Part shown: piece by piece, positions 31,753 through 42,319 of the stretch
How positions within the stretch are numbered: position 1 is the first letter of the stretch
How the letters are laid out: every line of letters starts with the position of its first letter
Assembly (NCBI RefSeq): GCF_001667015.1
Contig: NZ_LZIS01000202.1
Span: 1-64,000, forward strand
Reading direction: 5' to 3'
DNA: 64,000 nucleotides
Origin: Mycobacterium sp. E3198
GTDB lineage: Bacteria > Actinomycetota > Actinomycetes > Mycobacteriales > Mycobacteriaceae
Program-made: the position numbers and the translations under genes
The notes under the pieces: generated by a model
The model's database searches: none
What the model saw: only the letters and a program-made list of their open reading frames with translations
Told to the model about the DNA's origin: nothing

Positions 31753-32653
31753 GGGCCGCACCGACGGCGACAGCTGGGGTCCCGCGGCCAGCGTGGGCGC
31801 GACGGCCACCATGGTCGCGGCGTCCCGCGCCGTCGCGTCGCAGGGACCCGATGCGCTCCTCGACGATCCGTTTGCCGATCCGCTGGTCCGTGCGGTCGGG
31901 CTTGACCCCTTCATCCGCATCATCGACGGCGAGCTCGATGTCGAGGACGACGCGCTGTTCAACCGCAAAGCGCGGGCGCAGCAGATCACGGTGCGCACAA
32001 GGTTTTTCGACGACTTCTTCACCGGCGCAGGCGAAGACGGGGTGCGGCAGGCGGTGATCCTGGCTTCCGGTCTGGACACCAGGGCGTACCGGCTGCGGTG
32101 GCCTTCTGGCACCGTGGTCTACGAGATCGACCAGCCGCAGGTCCTCGCGTTCAAGAGCGACACGCTGGCCGACATCGGGGCCGAACCGACCGCCGAGCGC
32201 CGCACGGTCGCCATCGACCTGCGCGACGACTGGCCGGCCGCCCTGCGCGGCGCCGGTTTCGACCCGGCCCGGCCGACCGCGTGGAGCGCGGAGGGGCTGC
32301 TGCCGTATCTGCCGCCCGAGGCGCAGGACCGGCTGTTCGACAACATCACCGCGCTCAGCGCGCCGGGCAGCCGGCTGGCCACCGAGCACGTGCCCGACCC
32401 GAACGCGTTCTCCGACGAACGCCTGGCGCGCATCTCCGAGCGGTGGCAGCGCTTCGGCTTCGACCTCAACGCCGCCAACCTGTTCTACCGCGGCGAGCGC
32501 AGCGTCGTCGTCGACTACCTGAGCACGCACGGCTGGGACGTCACCGCCCACCCCGCCCGGGACTTATACGCGCGCAACGGCTTTGACTTTCCCGAGGACG
32601 AGATGGCGGCCACCTTCGGCGAGCTGAGTTACGTCGCCGCGACGCTCAAGTAG
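31745..32653 (+). CDS. SAM-dependent methyltransferase, TIGR00027 family (second of trio)
   Basis: 302 residues. The signature reads [20 protein letters not shown] here, so it has drifted from [10 protein letters not shown] in its neighbours; the SAM site [16 protein letters not shown] and [24 protein letters not shown] loop (IDLRDDWP) are intact. The ATG lies inside the end of the first copy, so translation is coupled. Substrate unknown. Confidence 0.9.
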   Translation: MSRGRTDGDSWGPAASVGATATMVAASRAVASQGPDALLDDPFADPLVRAVGLDPFIRIIDGELDVEDDALFNRKARAQQITVRTRFFDDFFTGAGEDGVRQAVILASGLDTRAYRLRWPSGTVVYEIDQPQVLAFKSDTLADIGAEPTAERRTVAIDLRDDWPAALRGAGFDPARPTAWSAEGLLPYLPPEAQDRLFDNITALSAPGSRLATEHVPDPNAFSDERLARISERWQRFGFDLNAANLFYRGERSVVVDYLSTHGWDVTAHPARDLYARNGFDFPEDEMAATFGELSYVAATLK

Positions 32654-32663
32654 GGTTTCGGAT

Positions 32664-33575
32664 ATGCCACGCACCCACGACGACCACTGGGATCTTGCCT
32701 CGAGCGTGGGCGTGACCGCGACCATGGTCGCGGCCGCCCGGGCCATGGCCACCAGGGATCCCCGCGGCCTGATCAACGACCCGTTCGCCGAGCCGCTGGT
32801 GCGCGCCGTCGGGGTGGACCTGTTCACCAAGCTGATGGACGGCGACATCGACTTCAGCGCCATCGAGAACGCGTCGCCGGCGCGCATGCAAGCGATGAGC
32901 GACGGAATGGCCGTGCGCACGAAGTACTTCGACGACTACTTCGTCGACGCCACCGGCGCCGGCGTGCGCCAGGCGGTGATCCTGGCATCCGGCCTGGACT
33001 CGCGCGCGTTCCGGTTGCCGTGGCCGGACGGCACGGTGGTCTATGAGCTCGACCAGCCCCAGGTGATCGAGTTCAAGACGACCACGCTGGCCGGCATCGG
33101 CGCCGAACCGACCGCCACCCGGCGCACCATCGCCATCGACCTGCGCGGGGACTGGCCGGCCGCGCTGACGGCGGCCGGCCTGGACACCGCGGCGCCCACC
33201 GCGTGGCTGGCCGAGGGGCTGCTGATCTACCTGCCGCCGGACGCCCAGGACCGGTTGTTCGACAACATCACCGCGCTCAGCGCGCCCGGCAGCACCATCG
33301 CCACCGAATTCGTGCCCGGCATCGTCGATTTCGACGCCAGCCGGGTGCGGGACATGGCCGGCGTATTCCGCGAGCACGGCGTCGACATCGACATGGCCTC
33401 GCTGGTCTACACCGGCGAGCGCAACCACGTCGTCGACTACCTGCGGTCCAAGGGATGGGACGTCGACGGCATCACCCGAACCGAACTGTTCCAGCGCAAC
33501 GACATCGAGGTGCCCGACCCCGAGCAGGACGACCCACTGGGCGAGATCATCTTCATCAGCGGCAAGCTGGTTTAA
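32664..33575 (+). CDS. SAM-dependent methyltransferase, TIGR00027 family (third of trio)
   Basis: 303 residues. [38 protein letters not shown] and [18 protein letters not shown] match the first copy closely; the sequence diverges toward the C-terminus. It starts 10 bp after the second copy. It is convergent with sppA, overlapping by 4 bp. The trio corresponds to the Rv0725c-Rv0726c region of M. tuberculosis. Confidence 0.9.
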   Translation: MPRTHDDHWDLASSVGVTATMVAAARAMATRDPRGLINDPFAEPLVRAVGVDLFTKLMDGDIDFSAIENASPARMQAMSDGMAVRTKYFDDYFVDATGAGVRQAVILASGLDSRAFRLPWPDGTVVYELDQPQVIEFKTTTLAGIGAEPTATRRTIAIDLRGDWPAALTAAGLDTAAPTAWLAEGLLIYLPPDAQDRLFDNITALSAPGSTIATEFVPGIVDFDASRVRDMAGVFREHGVDIDMASLVYTGERNHVVDYLRSKGWDVDGITRTELFQRNDIEVPDPEQDDPLGEIIFISGKLV

Positions 33576-35347
33576 AGGCGCGAATTCCCCAGCCACAACG
33601 CGCTGGCACCGCTCAGCGTCTGCTCCGCGCTGTCCACAATCCCGGCGATCGAGCGAACGAGCAGCGCGCCCAACGCATCCGGCAGCGACGCGGCGGCCGG
33701 CTGCGACGAGGACCGGGGTCGCACCAGGTCCAGCAGCGACGAGCTCGGGTAGCCGACGAGGCGGACCTCGGTGTCCTCGTCCAGGCCCGCGAGGGCCTTG
33801 GCGCGCCGCACCGCCGCCCGGAAGCCGCCGAGCTCGTCGACCAGGCCCCGCTCGGCGGCGTCGGCACCGGTCCAGACCCGCCCCCGGGCAACGACATCCA
33901 CGGCCTCGGTGCTCAGCTTGCGGCCCTCGGCGACCCGCTCCACGAAGTCGCCGTACATCAGGTCCGCCTCGGCCTCCCGATGCGCCCGCTGCTCCGGCGT
34001 GAACGGCTCATCGGCCGACCAGGCGTCGGCGTTTGCGTTGGTGCGCACCGTATCCGACGCGACCCCCAGCCGCCCCTTCAGGCCGCGAACCACCAGCTTC
34101 CCGGTGATCACGCCGATCGAGCCGGTGATCGTGCCCGGATTGGCCACGATCGCGTCGGCGGCCATCGCGACGTAGTAGCCGCCGGACGCGGCGACCGCAC
34201 CCATGGACGCCACCACCGGCTTGCCGCGTTCGCGCGCCATCTTCACCTCGCGCCAGATGGTTTCGGACGCGGTGACCGACCCTCCCGGGCTGTTGATCCG
34301 CAGCACGATCGCGGACACCGAATCGTCGGCGGCGGCCTCGCGCAGCGCCGCCGCGATGGTGTCGGCGCCCGCGGTGGGCGTGCCGAGGGGCAGGAATTGC
34401 GGGCCGCCGCGCCCGCCGACGATGCTGCCGTCGACGGTGACCACGGCGAACGTCGGCTTGGGCCGCCGCCCGGGCACCGACGGCACGGGCGGGGCCAGCC
34501 GCGACCGGGCCGCCCCGGCGTAACGCGCGAGGTACAGCCGGGGCGGCTCGTCGTCGTCCGAATCACCCCGCCCCCCAACCAGTTCCGCTATGCGGCCGTA
34601 GGCCTCGTCGCGAAACCCGATCCGGTCGACCAGGCCGGCGGCCACCGCGTCGTCGCGCAGCAGCGGGCCCCGGTCGGCCAGCTCGTCGAGCGTCTCCGGC
34701 TCGACCTTGCGCGACTCGCCGACCGCCCGCCACACCTGGTCCTGCAGGCTCTGCAGCATCCGGGTGACGGCCTCCCGGTGGGCCTCGGTGAAGCCGTGTT
34801 CGGTGAAAAGGTTTGCCGCCGACTTGTATTCACCCTTCGAGATGATCTGGGCTTCGATGCCCGCCTTGTCGAGCGCGTCGCGCAGGAACATCGCGTTGCT
34901 CGCGAAGCCGATCAGCCCGACGCTTCCCGCCGGCTGCATCCAGACCTCACCGAAAGCGGAGGCCAGGTAGTAGGACAGCGTGCCGGGATAGGTCTCGGCC
35001 CACGCCACGGACGGCTTGGCGGCGCTGAAGGCCTCGATGGCCGCCCGCAGCTCCTGCACCGCCGCCGGAGGCGATGCGCCCAGCTGCACGCGGGCGATCA
35101 GCCCGGCCACCCGGGGGTCCTCGGCGGCGCGGCGGATCGCGGCGACGGTGTCGCGCAGCGTCATCGGCCGGCCGGCACCGGTGAGGATCGCCAGCGGATC
35201 GAAGCCCGCCGTCTCCGGCGGCGTCGACCGCAGGTCCAGCTCGAGCACGCAGCCGTTGGGCACGCCGTGGTGGCGGGCGGTGTCGACCCGGCCGGCCAGC
35301 GCGCGGACCTCGTCGACCCCGGGAATGGAGGGGAGAAAACCGAACAT
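33572..35347 (-). CDS. sppA: Protease IV/signal peptide peptidase SppA
   Basis: 591 residues, the long double-domain form. The first half has the catalytic Lys region [14 protein letters not shown]; the second half has the nucleophile region [20 protein letters not shown] (Ser), with [12 protein letters not shown] before it. A clear N-terminal membrane anchor is not obvious ([20 protein letters not shown]). It degrades cleaved signal peptides and other membrane-associated peptides. ATG at 35347 was chosen; upstream sequence in the same frame is antisense of the F420 gene. Synteny: Rv0724. Confidence 0.92.
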   Translation of the reverse strand: MFGFLPSIPGVDEVRALAGRVDTARHHGVPNGCVLELDLRSTPPETAGFDPLAILTGAGRPMTLRDTVAAIRRAAEDPRVAGLIARVQLGASPPAAVQELRAAIEAFSAAKPSVAWAETYPGTLSYYLASAFGEVWMQPAGSVGLIGFASNAMFLRDALDKAGIEAQIISKGEYKSAANLFTEHGFTEAHREAVTRMLQSLQDQVWRAVGESRKVEPETLDELADRGPLLRDDAVAAGLVDRIGFRDEAYGRIAELVGGRGDSDDDEPPRLYLARYAGAARSRLAPPVPSVPGRRPKPTFAVVTVDGSIVGGRGGPQFLPLGTPTAGADTIAAALREAAADDSVSAIVLRINSPGGSVTASETIWREVKMARERGKPVVASMGAVAASGGYYVAMAADAIVANPGTITGSIGVITGKLVVRGLKGRLGVASDTVRTNANADAWSADEPFTPEQRAHREAEADLMYGDFVERVAEGRKLSTEAVDVVARGRVWTGADAAERGLVDELGGFRAAVRRAKALAGLDEDTEVRLVGYPSSSLLDLVRPRSSSQPAAASLPDALGALLVRSIAGIVDSAEQTLSGASALWLGNSRL

Positions 35348-35386
35348 ACTGTGCAGGGTACCGATCGGCGGCCGTACCGTGGTCGG

Positions 35387-36313
35387 GTGAGGTTTTCCAT
35401 CGCCATCCCCCAATTCGACTACGACGGCTTCGACGCGGCCGGCGTGCGGTCCTACCTGGCCCGCGCCGAGGAACTCGGCTTCGAGGGCGGGTGGGTGCTC
35501 GAGCAGATCATCGGAAACGCGCCGCTGCTGGCACCGTTGGAACTGCTGGCATACTGCGCCGCCTGCACCGACCGGCTGCGCCTGGGGGTCGCCGTCCTGG
35601 TGACCTCGCTGCACGACCCGCTGCAGCTCGCCTCGGCCGCGACGGCTGTCGACCGGCTCAGCCACGGACGGCTCGATTTCGGCGTGGGAACCGGTGGCGG
35701 CTTCCGCCGGTTCGACGCATTCGGCGTCGAGAAGGCAACGTACATCTCGTATTTCACCGAGGGCCTGGAGCTGATGAAGGCGGCCTGGTCCGACGAACCG
35801 CGGGTGACGTTCCACGGCCGGTTCCGCGATGTCGACGATTTACCGATCGCGCCCAAGCCGGTGCAGCGTCCCCATCCACCGATCTGGTTCGGTGGGCTGG
35901 CCCCCAAGGCCCTGGCCAGGGCGGTGCGCCTCGGGGACTCGTTTCTGGGCGCGGGCTCGTCGACGACCGAGGCCTTCGCCGGCGCGGTCGCGGTGGTGCG
36001 CCGCGAACTGGACGAACAGCGAAAAGACCCGGCGCGCTTCACGATTGGCAAACGCGTGTACCTGATGGTCGACGACGACGCGGCCCGGGCCCGCGAGCGG
36101 GTGCTCGCCGGGCTGCACCGCATCTACGGCGACATGCCCGGCGTCGACGACGTGCCGGTGTCGGGCACACCCGACGACGTGGCGCGCGGGCTGCGCAAGG
36201 TGATCGACGCGGGCGCCGAGTACGTGTTGCTCAACCCCGTCGGGGTCGACGTCCCAGACAACCGCGAGCAGATGGAACGGCTTGCCGCGGAGGTCATTCC
36301 GCAGCTGACCTAA
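35387..36313 (+). CDS. LLM-class F420-dependent oxidoreductase
   Basis: 308 residues, luciferase-like monooxygenase fold (TIGR03619-type). Typical pieces are VRSYLARAEELGFEGGWVLE, LRLGVAVLVTSLHDPLQLAS, RLDFGVGTGGGFRRFDAFGV and PIWFGGLAPKALARAVRLGD. Members use coenzyme F420 to reduce or oxidise unknown, often lipid or xenobiotic, substrates. GTG at 35387 gives the conserved start RFSIAIPQFDYDG; it is divergent from sppA with 39 bp between starts and convergent with rplO. Confidence 0.88.
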   Translation: MRFSIAIPQFDYDGFDAAGVRSYLARAEELGFEGGWVLEQIIGNAPLLAPLELLAYCAACTDRLRLGVAVLVTSLHDPLQLASAATAVDRLSHGRLDFGVGTGGGFRRFDAFGVEKATYISYFTEGLELMKAAWSDEPRVTFHGRFRDVDDLPIAPKPVQRPHPPIWFGGLAPKALARAVRLGDSFLGAGSSTTEAFAGAVAVVRRELDEQRKDPARFTIGKRVYLMVDDDAARARERVLAGLHRIYGDMPGVDDVPVSGTPDDVARGLRKVIDAGAEYVLLNPVGVDVPDNREQMERLAAEVIPQLT

Positions 36314-36331
36314 TGCCGCGAGCAGGACAAG

Positions 36332-36772
36332 CTACAGCTCGGTCGCCGAGCCGCCCGCGGCGGTGATCTTCTCGCGCGCGCTGCCGCTGAACTTGTGCGC
36401 GGTCAGGTCGACCTTGACGGTCAGCTTGCCGTCCCCGAGGACCTTGACCAACGCGTTCTTGCGCACCGCGCCCTTGGCCACCAGTTCGTCCACCCCGATC
36501 GAACCGCCCTGCGGGAACAGCCGGTTGATGTCGCCGACGTTGACGATCTCGTATTCGGTGCGGAACCGGTTCCGGAATCCCTTGAGCTTCGGCAACCGCA
36601 TGTGGATCGGCATCTGGCCACCCTCGAAGGTGGCCGGCACGTTCGTGCGGGCCTTGGTGCCCTTGGTACCCCGGCCGGCCGACTTGCCCTTGGAGCCCTC
36701 ACCGCGACCGACGCGGGTGCGGGCTTTCTTCGACCCCGGCGCGGGTTTGAGGTCGTGCAATTTGATGGTCAC
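36332..36772 (-). CDS. rplO: 50S ribosomal protein L15
   Basis: 146 residues. [20 protein letters not shown] and [20 protein letters not shown] are the L15 N-terminal signature; the C-terminus ends [11 protein letters not shown]. It binds 23S rRNA late in 50S assembly. The GTG start overlaps the rpmD stop (GTGA). Last gene of the spc-type block here; secY is not adjacent but lies 16 kb away, as in M. tuberculosis. Confidence 0.97.
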   Translation of the reverse strand: MTIKLHDLKPAPGSKKARTRVGRGEGSKGKSAGRGTKGTKARTNVPATFEGGQMPIHMRLPKLKGFRNRFRTEYEIVNVGDINRLFPQGGSIGVDELVAKGAVRKNALVKVLGDGKLTVKVDLTAHKFSGSAREKITAAGGSATEL

Positions 36773-36951
36773 TTGGCCTCCTCCACCTGCACCAGGTGGC
36801 GCACCACCGCGATCAGGCCGCGGGTCTGCGGGTTGTCCTCGCGGATCACCGAGTGGCGGATCCGCCGCAACCCCAGGGTGCGCAGGCTCTCACGCTGCTT
36901 CCAGCGCGCACCGATGGTGCTGCGCACCTGGGTGATCTTGAGCTGACTCAT
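36769..36951 (-). CDS. rpmD: 50S ribosomal protein L30
   Basis: 60 residues, full length for L30: [20 protein letters not shown], then [20 protein letters not shown] and HLVQVEEAK. It starts 2 bp after the rpsE stop. It is small and easily missed because longer reading frames overlap it. Confidence 0.96.
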   Translation of the reverse strand: MSQLKITQVRSTIGARWKQRESLRTLGLRRIRHSVIREDNPQTRGLIAVVRHLVQVEEAK

Positions 36952-36953
36952 GG

Positions 36954-37643
36954 CTATGCCGTTCCCTCCCGGACCGCCGCGCCCGCGGGCAGGCTGGCGG
37001 CGAGCGCTTCGCTCTCGCGGCGCGCCTTCAGCATCCCGGCCGGGGCGACGTCCTCGATGGGCAGGCCGCGACGAGCGGCCACCTCCTCGGGACGCTGCAG
37101 CAGCTTGAGCGCGACCACGGTGGCGTGCACCACGTTGATCGCGTTGTCGCTGCCCAACGACTTGGCCAGGATGTCGTGCACCCCGGCGCATTCCAGCACC
37201 GCGCGCGCCGCACCGCCGGCGATCACACCGGTACCCGGGCTGGCCGGGCGCAGCAGCACCACGCCGGCGGCCGCCTCGCCCTGCACCGGGTGCGTGATGG
37301 TCCCGCCGATCAGCGGAACGCGGAAGAAGCCCTTCCGGGCCTCCTCGACGCCCTTGGCGATCGCGGCGGGGACCTCCTTGGCCTTGCCGTATCCCACGCC
37401 GACCATGCCGGCGCCGTCACCGACGATGACCAAGGCGGTGAAGCTGAACCGACGTCCACCCTTGACCACCTTGGAGACGCGGTTGATGGCGACGACGCGC
37501 TCCAGGTAGTTGCTCTTGTCTCCGTCGCGGTCACGACCGCCGCGGCCGCCACCATCGCGCCGGCCGCGGCTGTCGCGGTTGTCACCGCGCGAGTCGCGGT
37601 TGTCGCCGCGGGCCTCGGGGCCGCCGGCTGACTGTTCCGCCAT
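36954..37643 (-). CDS. rpsE: 30S ribosomal protein S5
   Basis: 229 residues. The conserved S5 core ([50 protein letters not shown] loop as [19 protein letters not shown]) is preceded by a ~40-residue Gly/Arg/Asp-rich extension with near repeats ([20 protein letters not shown]). The extension is low-complexity and typical of mycobacterial S5, probably contacting rRNA at the ribosome surface. Confidence 0.97.
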   Translation of the reverse strand: MAEQSAGGPEARGDNRDSRGDNRDSRGRRDGGGRGGRDRDGDKSNYLERVVAINRVSKVVKGGRRFSFTALVIVGDGAGMVGVGYGKAKEVPAAIAKGVEEARKGFFRVPLIGGTITHPVQGEAAAGVVLLRPASPGTGVIAGGAARAVLECAGVHDILAKSLGSDNAINVVHATVVALKLLQRPEEVAARRGLPIEDVAPAGMLKARRESEALAASLPAGAAVREGTA

Positions 37644-37665
37644 TATGCGGTCCTTCCAGTTGTCA

Positions 37666-38073
37666 TCAGAAACTCAATCCGTTCTCGCGCGCGGCATCGG
37701 CCAGCGCCGCGATCCGTCCGCCGTAGGTGTACCCGCCACGGTCGAAAACCACGGAGTCGATGCCGGCGGCCTTGGCGCGCTCGGCGATCAGCTGGCCCAC
37801 CCGCACGCTGTGGGCTTTCTTGTCACCGTCCAGGCCCCGCACGTCGGCCTCGATCGACGAGGCGGCCGCCAGCGTGGTGCCGTTCTCGTCGTTGACCAGT
37901 TGCACGTGGATGTGCCGCGCCGAGCGGTGCACCACCAGCCGCGGGCGCTGCGGGGTGCCCGCGATCTTCTTGCGCAGCCGCGCGTGCCTGCGCAGCCGCG
38001 AGACGCGCCGGGTCGCGGATACGCTCTGCCCCACCGGCTTCCGCGCGTCGGTCTCAGCCTTCTTTTGCGCCAT
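37666..38073 (-). CDS. rplR: 50S ribosomal protein L18
   Basis: 135 residues. [40 protein letters not shown] and [20 protein letters not shown] are L18 signatures. It binds 5S rRNA. It lies 22 bp upstream of rpsE and 2 bp after rplF. Confidence 0.97.
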   Translation of the reverse strand: MAQKKAETDARKPVGQSVSATRRVSRLRRHARLRKKIAGTPQRPRLVVHRSARHIHVQLVNDENGTTLAAASSIEADVRGLDGDKKAHSVRVGQLIAERAKAAGIDSVVFDRGGYTYGGRIAALADAARENGLSF

Positions 38074-38075
38074 GA

Positions 38076-38615
38076 CTACTTACCTGTCTTTCCGACCTTG
38101 CGGCGGATCTGCTCGCCCTCGTAGCGCACGCCCTTGCCCTTGTACGGGTCGGGACGGCGCAGGCGGCGGATGTTCGCCGAAATCTGGCCGACCTTCTGCT
38201 TGTCGATCCCCGACACCGTGAACTTCGTCGGCGACTGGACCGCGAACGTGATGCCCTCGGGCGCCTCGATCACCACGGGGTGGCTGTAGCCCAGCGCGAA
38301 CTCGAGGTTGGAGCCCTTGAGCTGCACGCGGTAGCCGACCCCGAAGATCTCCATCTTCACGGTGTAGCCCTCCGTCACGCCGGTGACGAGGTTGGACACC
38401 AGCGTGCGCGACAGCCCGTGCAACGAGCGGTTGCGCCGCTCGTCGTTGGGGCGGGTGACCACGATCGCGCCGTCGTCGTTGCGCGCCACCGTGATCGGTT
38501 CGGCGACCGTCAGGTTCAGCGAGCCCTTGGGGCCCTTGACCGAGACGTTCTGGCCTTCGATCGTTACGTCGACTCCGGTGGGTACCGGAACCGGCTGCTT
38601 ACCAATGCGCGACAT
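38076..38615 (-). CDS. rplF: 50S ribosomal protein L6
   Basis: 179 residues. [20 protein letters not shown] is the typical start and [20 protein letters not shown] the C-terminal signature. It contacts the sarcin-ricin region of 23S rRNA. It lies between rpsH and rplR in standard spc order. Confidence 0.97.
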   Translation of the reverse strand: MSRIGKQPVPVPTGVDVTIEGQNVSVKGPKGSLNLTVAEPITVARNDDGAIVVTRPNDERRNRSLHGLSRTLVSNLVTGVTEGYTVKMEIFGVGYRVQLKGSNLEFALGYSHPVVIEAPEGITFAVQSPTKFTVSGIDKQKVGQISANIRRLRRPDPYKGKGVRYEGEQIRRKVGKTGK

Positions 38616-38627
38616 CTGTACTACCCC

Positions 38628-39026
38628 TCACCACACGTACGCGAGGACTTCGCCGCCCACGCCCTGTCTGGCCGCCTGACGGTCGGTGAGCAGACCCGAC
38701 GACGTGGAGATGATCGCCACGCCCAGTCCGCCGAGCACCCGCGGCAGGTTGGTGGATTTCGCGTACACGCGCAAACCCGGCTTGGACACCCGGCGCAGGC
38801 CGGCGATGCTGCGCTCCCGGCTCGGGCCGTACTTGAGCTGGATGACCAGCGACTTGCCGACGCGAGCGTCCTCGGTGCGGAAGTCGTTGATGTAGCCCTC
38901 GGCCTTGAGGATCTGGGCGATGTTGGCCTTGAGCTTGGAGTGCGGCAGGCTCACCTCGTCGTGGTAGGCCGAATTGGCATTGCGCAGACGCGTCAAGAAG
39001 TCCGCGATCGGGTCCGTCATCGTCAT
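38628..39026 (-). CDS. rpsH: 30S ribosomal protein S8
   Basis: 132 residues. [20 protein letters not shown] at the N-terminus and [20 protein letters not shown] at the C-terminus are diagnostic. S8 binds the central domain of 16S rRNA; in some bacteria it represses the spc operon translationally. No such target is identified here. Confidence 0.97.
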   Translation of the reverse strand: MTMTDPIADFLTRLRNANSAYHDEVSLPHSKLKANIAQILKAEGYINDFRTEDARVGKSLVIQLKYGPSRERSIAGLRRVSKPGLRVYAKSTNLPRVLGGLGVAIISTSSGLLTDRQAARQGVGGEVLAYVW

Positions 39027-39041
39027 ATCGTTAGTCCCCTG

Positions 39042-39227
39042 TTACCAACTGCTCTTCTGCACACCGGGCAGCTCGCCCGCGTGCGCCATCTCGCGCAGGC
39101 AGATCCTGCACAGCCCGAACTTGCGGAACACCGCACGCGGACGGCCGCACTTGCTGCAGCGGGTGTAGCCGCGCACCGCGAACTTCGGTTTGCGGTTGGC
39201 CTTGTTGACCAGTGCCTTCTTCGCCAT
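39042..39227 (-). CDS. rpsN1: 30S ribosomal protein S14, zinc (type Z) form
   Basis: 61 residues. Two CxxC pairs ([11 protein letters not shown] and [10 protein letters not shown]) form a zinc ribbon, which identifies the C+ form. Mycobacteria also carry a zinc-free paralogue elsewhere that replaces it under zinc starvation. It lies between rplE and rpsH. Confidence 0.97.
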   Translation of the reverse strand: MAKKALVNKANRKPKFAVRGYTRCSKCGRPRAVFRKFGLCRICLREMAHAGELPGVQKSSW

Positions 39228-39231
39228 TTGC

Positions 39232-39795
39232 TCAGTTCTCCTTGAACGGAAAGCCGAGGGCCCGCAACAGCGCTCGCCCTTCGTCGTCGGTCGTCGCCGA
39301 GGTGACGACGTTGATGTCCATGCCCCGGACCCGGTCGATCTTGTCCACGTCGATCTCGTGGAACACCGACTGCTCGGCCAGTCCGAACGTGTAGTTGCCG
39401 ACACCGTCGAACTGCTTGGGCGACAGGCCGCGGAAGTCGCGGATACGCGGCAGCGCAATCGCCGTGAGCCGGTCGAGGAACTCCCACATCCGGTCCCCGC
39501 GCAGGGTCACCCGGGCGCCGATCGGCATGCCCTCGCGCAACTTGAACTGCGCAATGGACTTGCGCGCCTTGCGAATCTCCGGCTTCTGCCCGGTGATCAG
39601 GGCCAGGTCGTTGACCGCACCGTTGATCAGCTTGGCGTCGCGGGCGGCGTCGCCGACCCCCATGTTGACGACGACCTTGGTCACGGTCGGGATCTGCATG
39701 ACGTTGCCGTAGCCGAACTGCTTGTGCAACGCATCCCGAATCTCGTTGCGGTAGCGCTCTTTCAGGCGCGGCTGAGTCTTCTCTGCGGTGCTCAT
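39232..39795 (-). CDS. rplE: 50S ribosomal protein L5
   Basis: 187 residues. [53 protein letters not shown] [17 protein letters not shown] and [20 protein letters not shown] are L5 signatures. It binds 5S rRNA. Its start overlaps the rplX stop by one base. Confidence 0.97.
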   Translation of the reverse strand: MSTAEKTQPRLKERYRNEIRDALHKQFGYGNVMQIPTVTKVVVNMGVGDAARDAKLINGAVNDLALITGQKPEIRKARKSIAQFKLREGMPIGARVTLRGDRMWEFLDRLTAIALPRIRDFRGLSPKQFDGVGNYTFGLAEQSVFHEIDVDKIDRVRGMDINVVTSATTDDEGRALLRALGFPFKEN

Positions 39796-40112
39796 CAGAT
39801 GTCCTTGCCGTTGCGCTTGGAGATGCGGACCCGCTTGCCGGTTTCCTCGTCGGTCCGATAGCCGATCCGGGTGGGCTTGCCGTCCGAGTCGACCACCATC
39901 ACGTTGGAGACGTGGATCGGCGCTTCCTGCGTGACGATGCCACCCGACCGCGCTCCGCGCTGGTTGGTCGAAATCGCGGTGTGCTTCTTGATCCGGTTGA
40001 CGCCCTCGACCAGCACGCGGTTGCGTTCCGGGTAGGCCTGCAGGACCTTGCCCTTGGCGCCCTTGTCCTTGCCCGCGATGACGAGGACGGTGTCGCCCTT
40101 GTGGACCTTCAT
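39795..40112 (-). CDS. rplX: 50S ribosomal protein L24
   Basis: 105 residues. The KOW motif [20 protein letters not shown] opens the protein, followed by [15 protein letters not shown]24 is an early 50S assembly initiator. It abuts rplN. Confidence 0.97.
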   Translation of the reverse strand: MKVHKGDTVLVIAGKDKGAKGKVLQAYPERNRVLVEGVNRIKKHTAISTNQRGARSGGIVTQEAPIHVSNVMVVDSDGKPTRIGYRTDEETGKRVRISKRNGKDI

Positions 40113-40481
40113 CTACAACACCTCCGGGGCCAGCGAGATGATCTTCATGAATCGCTTCTCGCGCAGTTCGCGGCCGACCGGCCCGAAGATGCGCGTCCCG
40201 CGCGGGTCGTTGTCGGGCTTGATGATCACCGCGGCGTTTTCGTCGAACTTGATGTAGCTGCCGTCGGGACGGCGGCGCTCCTTGACCGTCCGCACCACCA
40301 CGGCTTTGACGACGTCGCCGCGCTTGACGTTGCCGCCGGGGATGGCGTCCTTGACGGTGGCGACGATGACGTCACCGATGCCGGCGTAGCGTCGCGACGA
40401 ACCGCCGAGCACACGGATGCACAAGATCTCCTTGGCGCCGGTGTTGTCGGCGACCTTCAGCCGCGATTCCTGCTGAATCAC
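40113..40481 (-). CDS. rplN: 50S ribosomal protein L14
   Basis: 122 residues. [20 protein letters not shown] and the central [20 protein letters not shown] are L14 signatures. The start is GTG. It is the first gene of the spc-type block here; 132 bp of upstream sequence should contain the promoter. Confidence 0.97.
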
Positions 40482-40603
40482 TCGATCTCCTGACCTGGTT
40501 CATGTGTGCACGACAGGACGAACCCAAAGCCTGACGTGCGCGGTCTTTGTCACCGAAGGGCACGCGGGGCCGATTCGCACCGGCCGAGGTCTGCCCAAGG
40601 CAA

Positions 40604-40620
40604 CCCCTAGAGTCTAGGGG
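40604..40620. promoter_or_regulatory. 17-bp perfect palindrome upstream of rplN
   Basis: CCCCTAGA-G-TCTAGGGG, perfect 8-bp arms around one base. It spans the 3' end of the DinB-like gene (stop at 40614-40616) and lies 123 bp upstream of the rplN start. There is no U-tract, so it could be an operator or a minimal stem of a terminator for the DinB-like gene. No promoter boxes are confidently seen in 40482-40603. Confidence 0.4.
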
Positions 40621-41150
40621 ACGACCAGCTCAGAGCCAAATCTGCGGATGTCGGCGAGGTGATGGACGCCTTCGTGCATCGCCTGGCGGACCAGCCACCG
40701 CGCGGTGCGCCGTTCGCCCGGCAACCGGGAGCCCGCGCGGTCCCAGTCTTCCGTGCGCCCGACCTCGTCGCGGAACCCGGCGGTGCCGGCGGCCAGCTCG
40801 CCCAGCGTGGCCTCGATGTCGCAGTCGTTGTACCGGAACCGGCGGGCCCGCAGGTCGTTGAACATCGGCTCGAGGGCGGGTTCGTGCTCCGCGCGGACGC
40901 GGTGCAGCCGGATGGTGAAGCTGACGTAGACGTCGCGCACGTGGCAGAGGTACTCGGCGACCGACCACACGTCTGGAGCGGGCCGCACCCGCCGGGCCGC
41001 GGGCGCGATCACGCCGATCGCGTCGGCGACCGCGTCCGGCAGCCCGGCGATGACTGCGACGGCGTCGTCGATCCCCGTTTCGGAGTAAACGACCGCACAG
41101 GTGTCGCAGACGTGATCCTCGGCGGCAAGCGGCGGCAGCGACGCGGGCAT
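40614..41150 (-). CDS. DinB-like family protein
   Basis: 178 residues. DAVSIDVWSVAEYLCHVRDV-like segment (PAPDVWSVAEYLCHVRDVYV) and RQAMHEGVHHLADIRRFG carry His residues spaced as in DinB/MDMPI metal-binding four-helix proteins, which in actinobacteria are often bacillithiol/mycothiol-linked transferases. An N-terminal pair DHVCDTCAVVY holds two Cys. ATG at 41150 was chosen; a GTG at 41165 is possible. It is inserted between the rplN block and the DUF4436 gene. Confidence 0.8.
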   Translation of the reverse strand: MPASLPPLAAEDHVCDTCAVVYSETGIDDAVAVIAGLPDAVADAIGVIAPAARRVRPAPDVWSVAEYLCHVRDVYVSFTIRLHRVRAEHEPALEPMFNDLRARRFRYNDCDIEATLGELAAGTAGFRDEVGRTEDWDRAGSRLPGERRTARWLVRQAMHEGVHHLADIRRFGSELVVP

Positions 41151-41223
41151 GGGGAGATCCTGCACCAATCGCCGTCAGCCGGTGACACAACAGCACGACG
41201 GCGAACAGCATCGCGCCCGGGTG

Positions 41224-42183
41224 TCAGTCCCCTTGCCGGATCCAGGCGAAGATGTAGAGGCTCATCGCCGTCACGAGCGCGATCAGCACCCACTGCACGA
41301 TGGCCTGGTCTATCCAGGAACCGGGGGGCGGGGCGCCGGGCAGGATGTTGCGCAGCGGGACGATCGCAAACAGGTTCGCGGCGTACCACGTCGCGAACGG
41401 CGGCAGGAATTTCCGTCGGCCCAGGGCCATGGGGATGGCGACCAACAGCGCCAGGGTGGGCAGGCTGATGAGCACCAGGCAGATGCCCAGGTCGAAGATC
41501 AGCGGCCCCTTGGCGCGCTTGAAGGTGATCACGACATTCCCGTTGTCGGAGCCACGCTGGGTCGGGAGCGCACCGGGATCGTGCAGCCGCTGGACGCTGA
41601 CGTCCCACCCGTCGAGTTCACCGGTGACTTCGACGCGGGCGGGCACCTTCTTGACGTTGTCGCCGGACCCGACGAACGCGTCGGCCGAGATCGGTTCGGT
41701 CCGGTACGAGTCGAAGGGCCAGTTGCCGGGATCGCCGTGCGCCTCCACGGTGGTGCTGAGTTGCGCCGGCGCCTTCCCTTTCGGGTAGTGCAGGTCCCCC
41801 AGGTCGCTGGTCGGGTACAGGCGCACGCCCACATCGGTGCCCAGCACGTCGTAGCGATTGTCGTACGCCGAGATACCCGGATAGACAAGGACATTCACGG
41901 TAAGACGATTCGCGACGGGCTTGAGCTCCTCGAGGCGCAGTTGCACGATGGTCGCGTCGCCCCCGCCCTGGCTGAGATCCAGCGGAGGAAGCGGGGCCTC
42001 CGCTTCCTGCAGCTGGTGGACGCCGAACAGAGACAGGGCGTAGGCGGAGATGACGACGAGCAGAATGCTCACGCCGATCGCGATGCGCGGCCTGCGGTAC
42101 GGTTTGCCGGCCGGCGGGGGTGGGGGCGGCGGTTCGTCCGACGGCCGTGGCGGAGCCTGTGTCGTCTGAGCCTCAGCGGTCAT
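41224..42183 (-). CDS. DUF4436 membrane protein (copy 1)
   Basis: 319 residues. A proline-rich cytoplasmic N-terminus (PPRPSDEPPPPPPP) precedes one membrane helix (IAIGVSILLVVISAYALSLF), a ~170-residue extracytoplasmic domain (VANRLTVNVLVYPGISAYDN, WPFDSY, ARVEVTGELDGWDVSVQR), then three helices at the C-terminus (FDLGICLVLISLPTLALLVA, LFAIVPLRNILPGAPPPGSW, VQWVLIALVTAMSLYIFAWI). Function unknown. Two paralogues lie at 43232-44182 and 45572-46498; one of the three corresponds to Rv0713. Confidence 0.85.
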   Translation of the reverse strand: MTAEAQTTQAPPRPSDEPPPPPPPAGKPYRRPRIAIGVSILLVVISAYALSLFGVHQLQEAEAPLPPLDLSQGGGDATIVQLRLEELKPVANRLTVNVLVYPGISAYDNRYDVLGTDVGVRLYPTSDLGDLHYPKGKAPAQLSTTVEAHGDPGNWPFDSYRTEPISADAFVGSGDNVKKVPARVEVTGELDGWDVSVQRLHDPGALPTQRGSDNGNVVITFKRAKGPLIFDLGICLVLISLPTLALLVAIPMALGRRKFLPPFATWYAANLFAIVPLRNILPGAPPPGSWIDQAIVQWVLIALVTAMSLYIFAWIRQGD

Positions 42184-42319
42184 TGCTGACCCGCGCGCAC
42201 AGTGGGGGCAACACCGATCAGATGCTAGTGAACTTGCGCCGGTCGCGCGCGGTGACGAAGGCTCCGTCATGCACCGTCCATCGGGCGGTAATCCCGCGGT
42301 CGCTTTGCTGTGGGGCGGC

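Noticed and set aside
33203..35386. Long plus-strand frame running through methyltransferase 3 and antisense to sppA into the F420 gene
   Set aside because: Only the part from 35387 is a real protein; the rest is out-of-frame or antisense to recognised genes.
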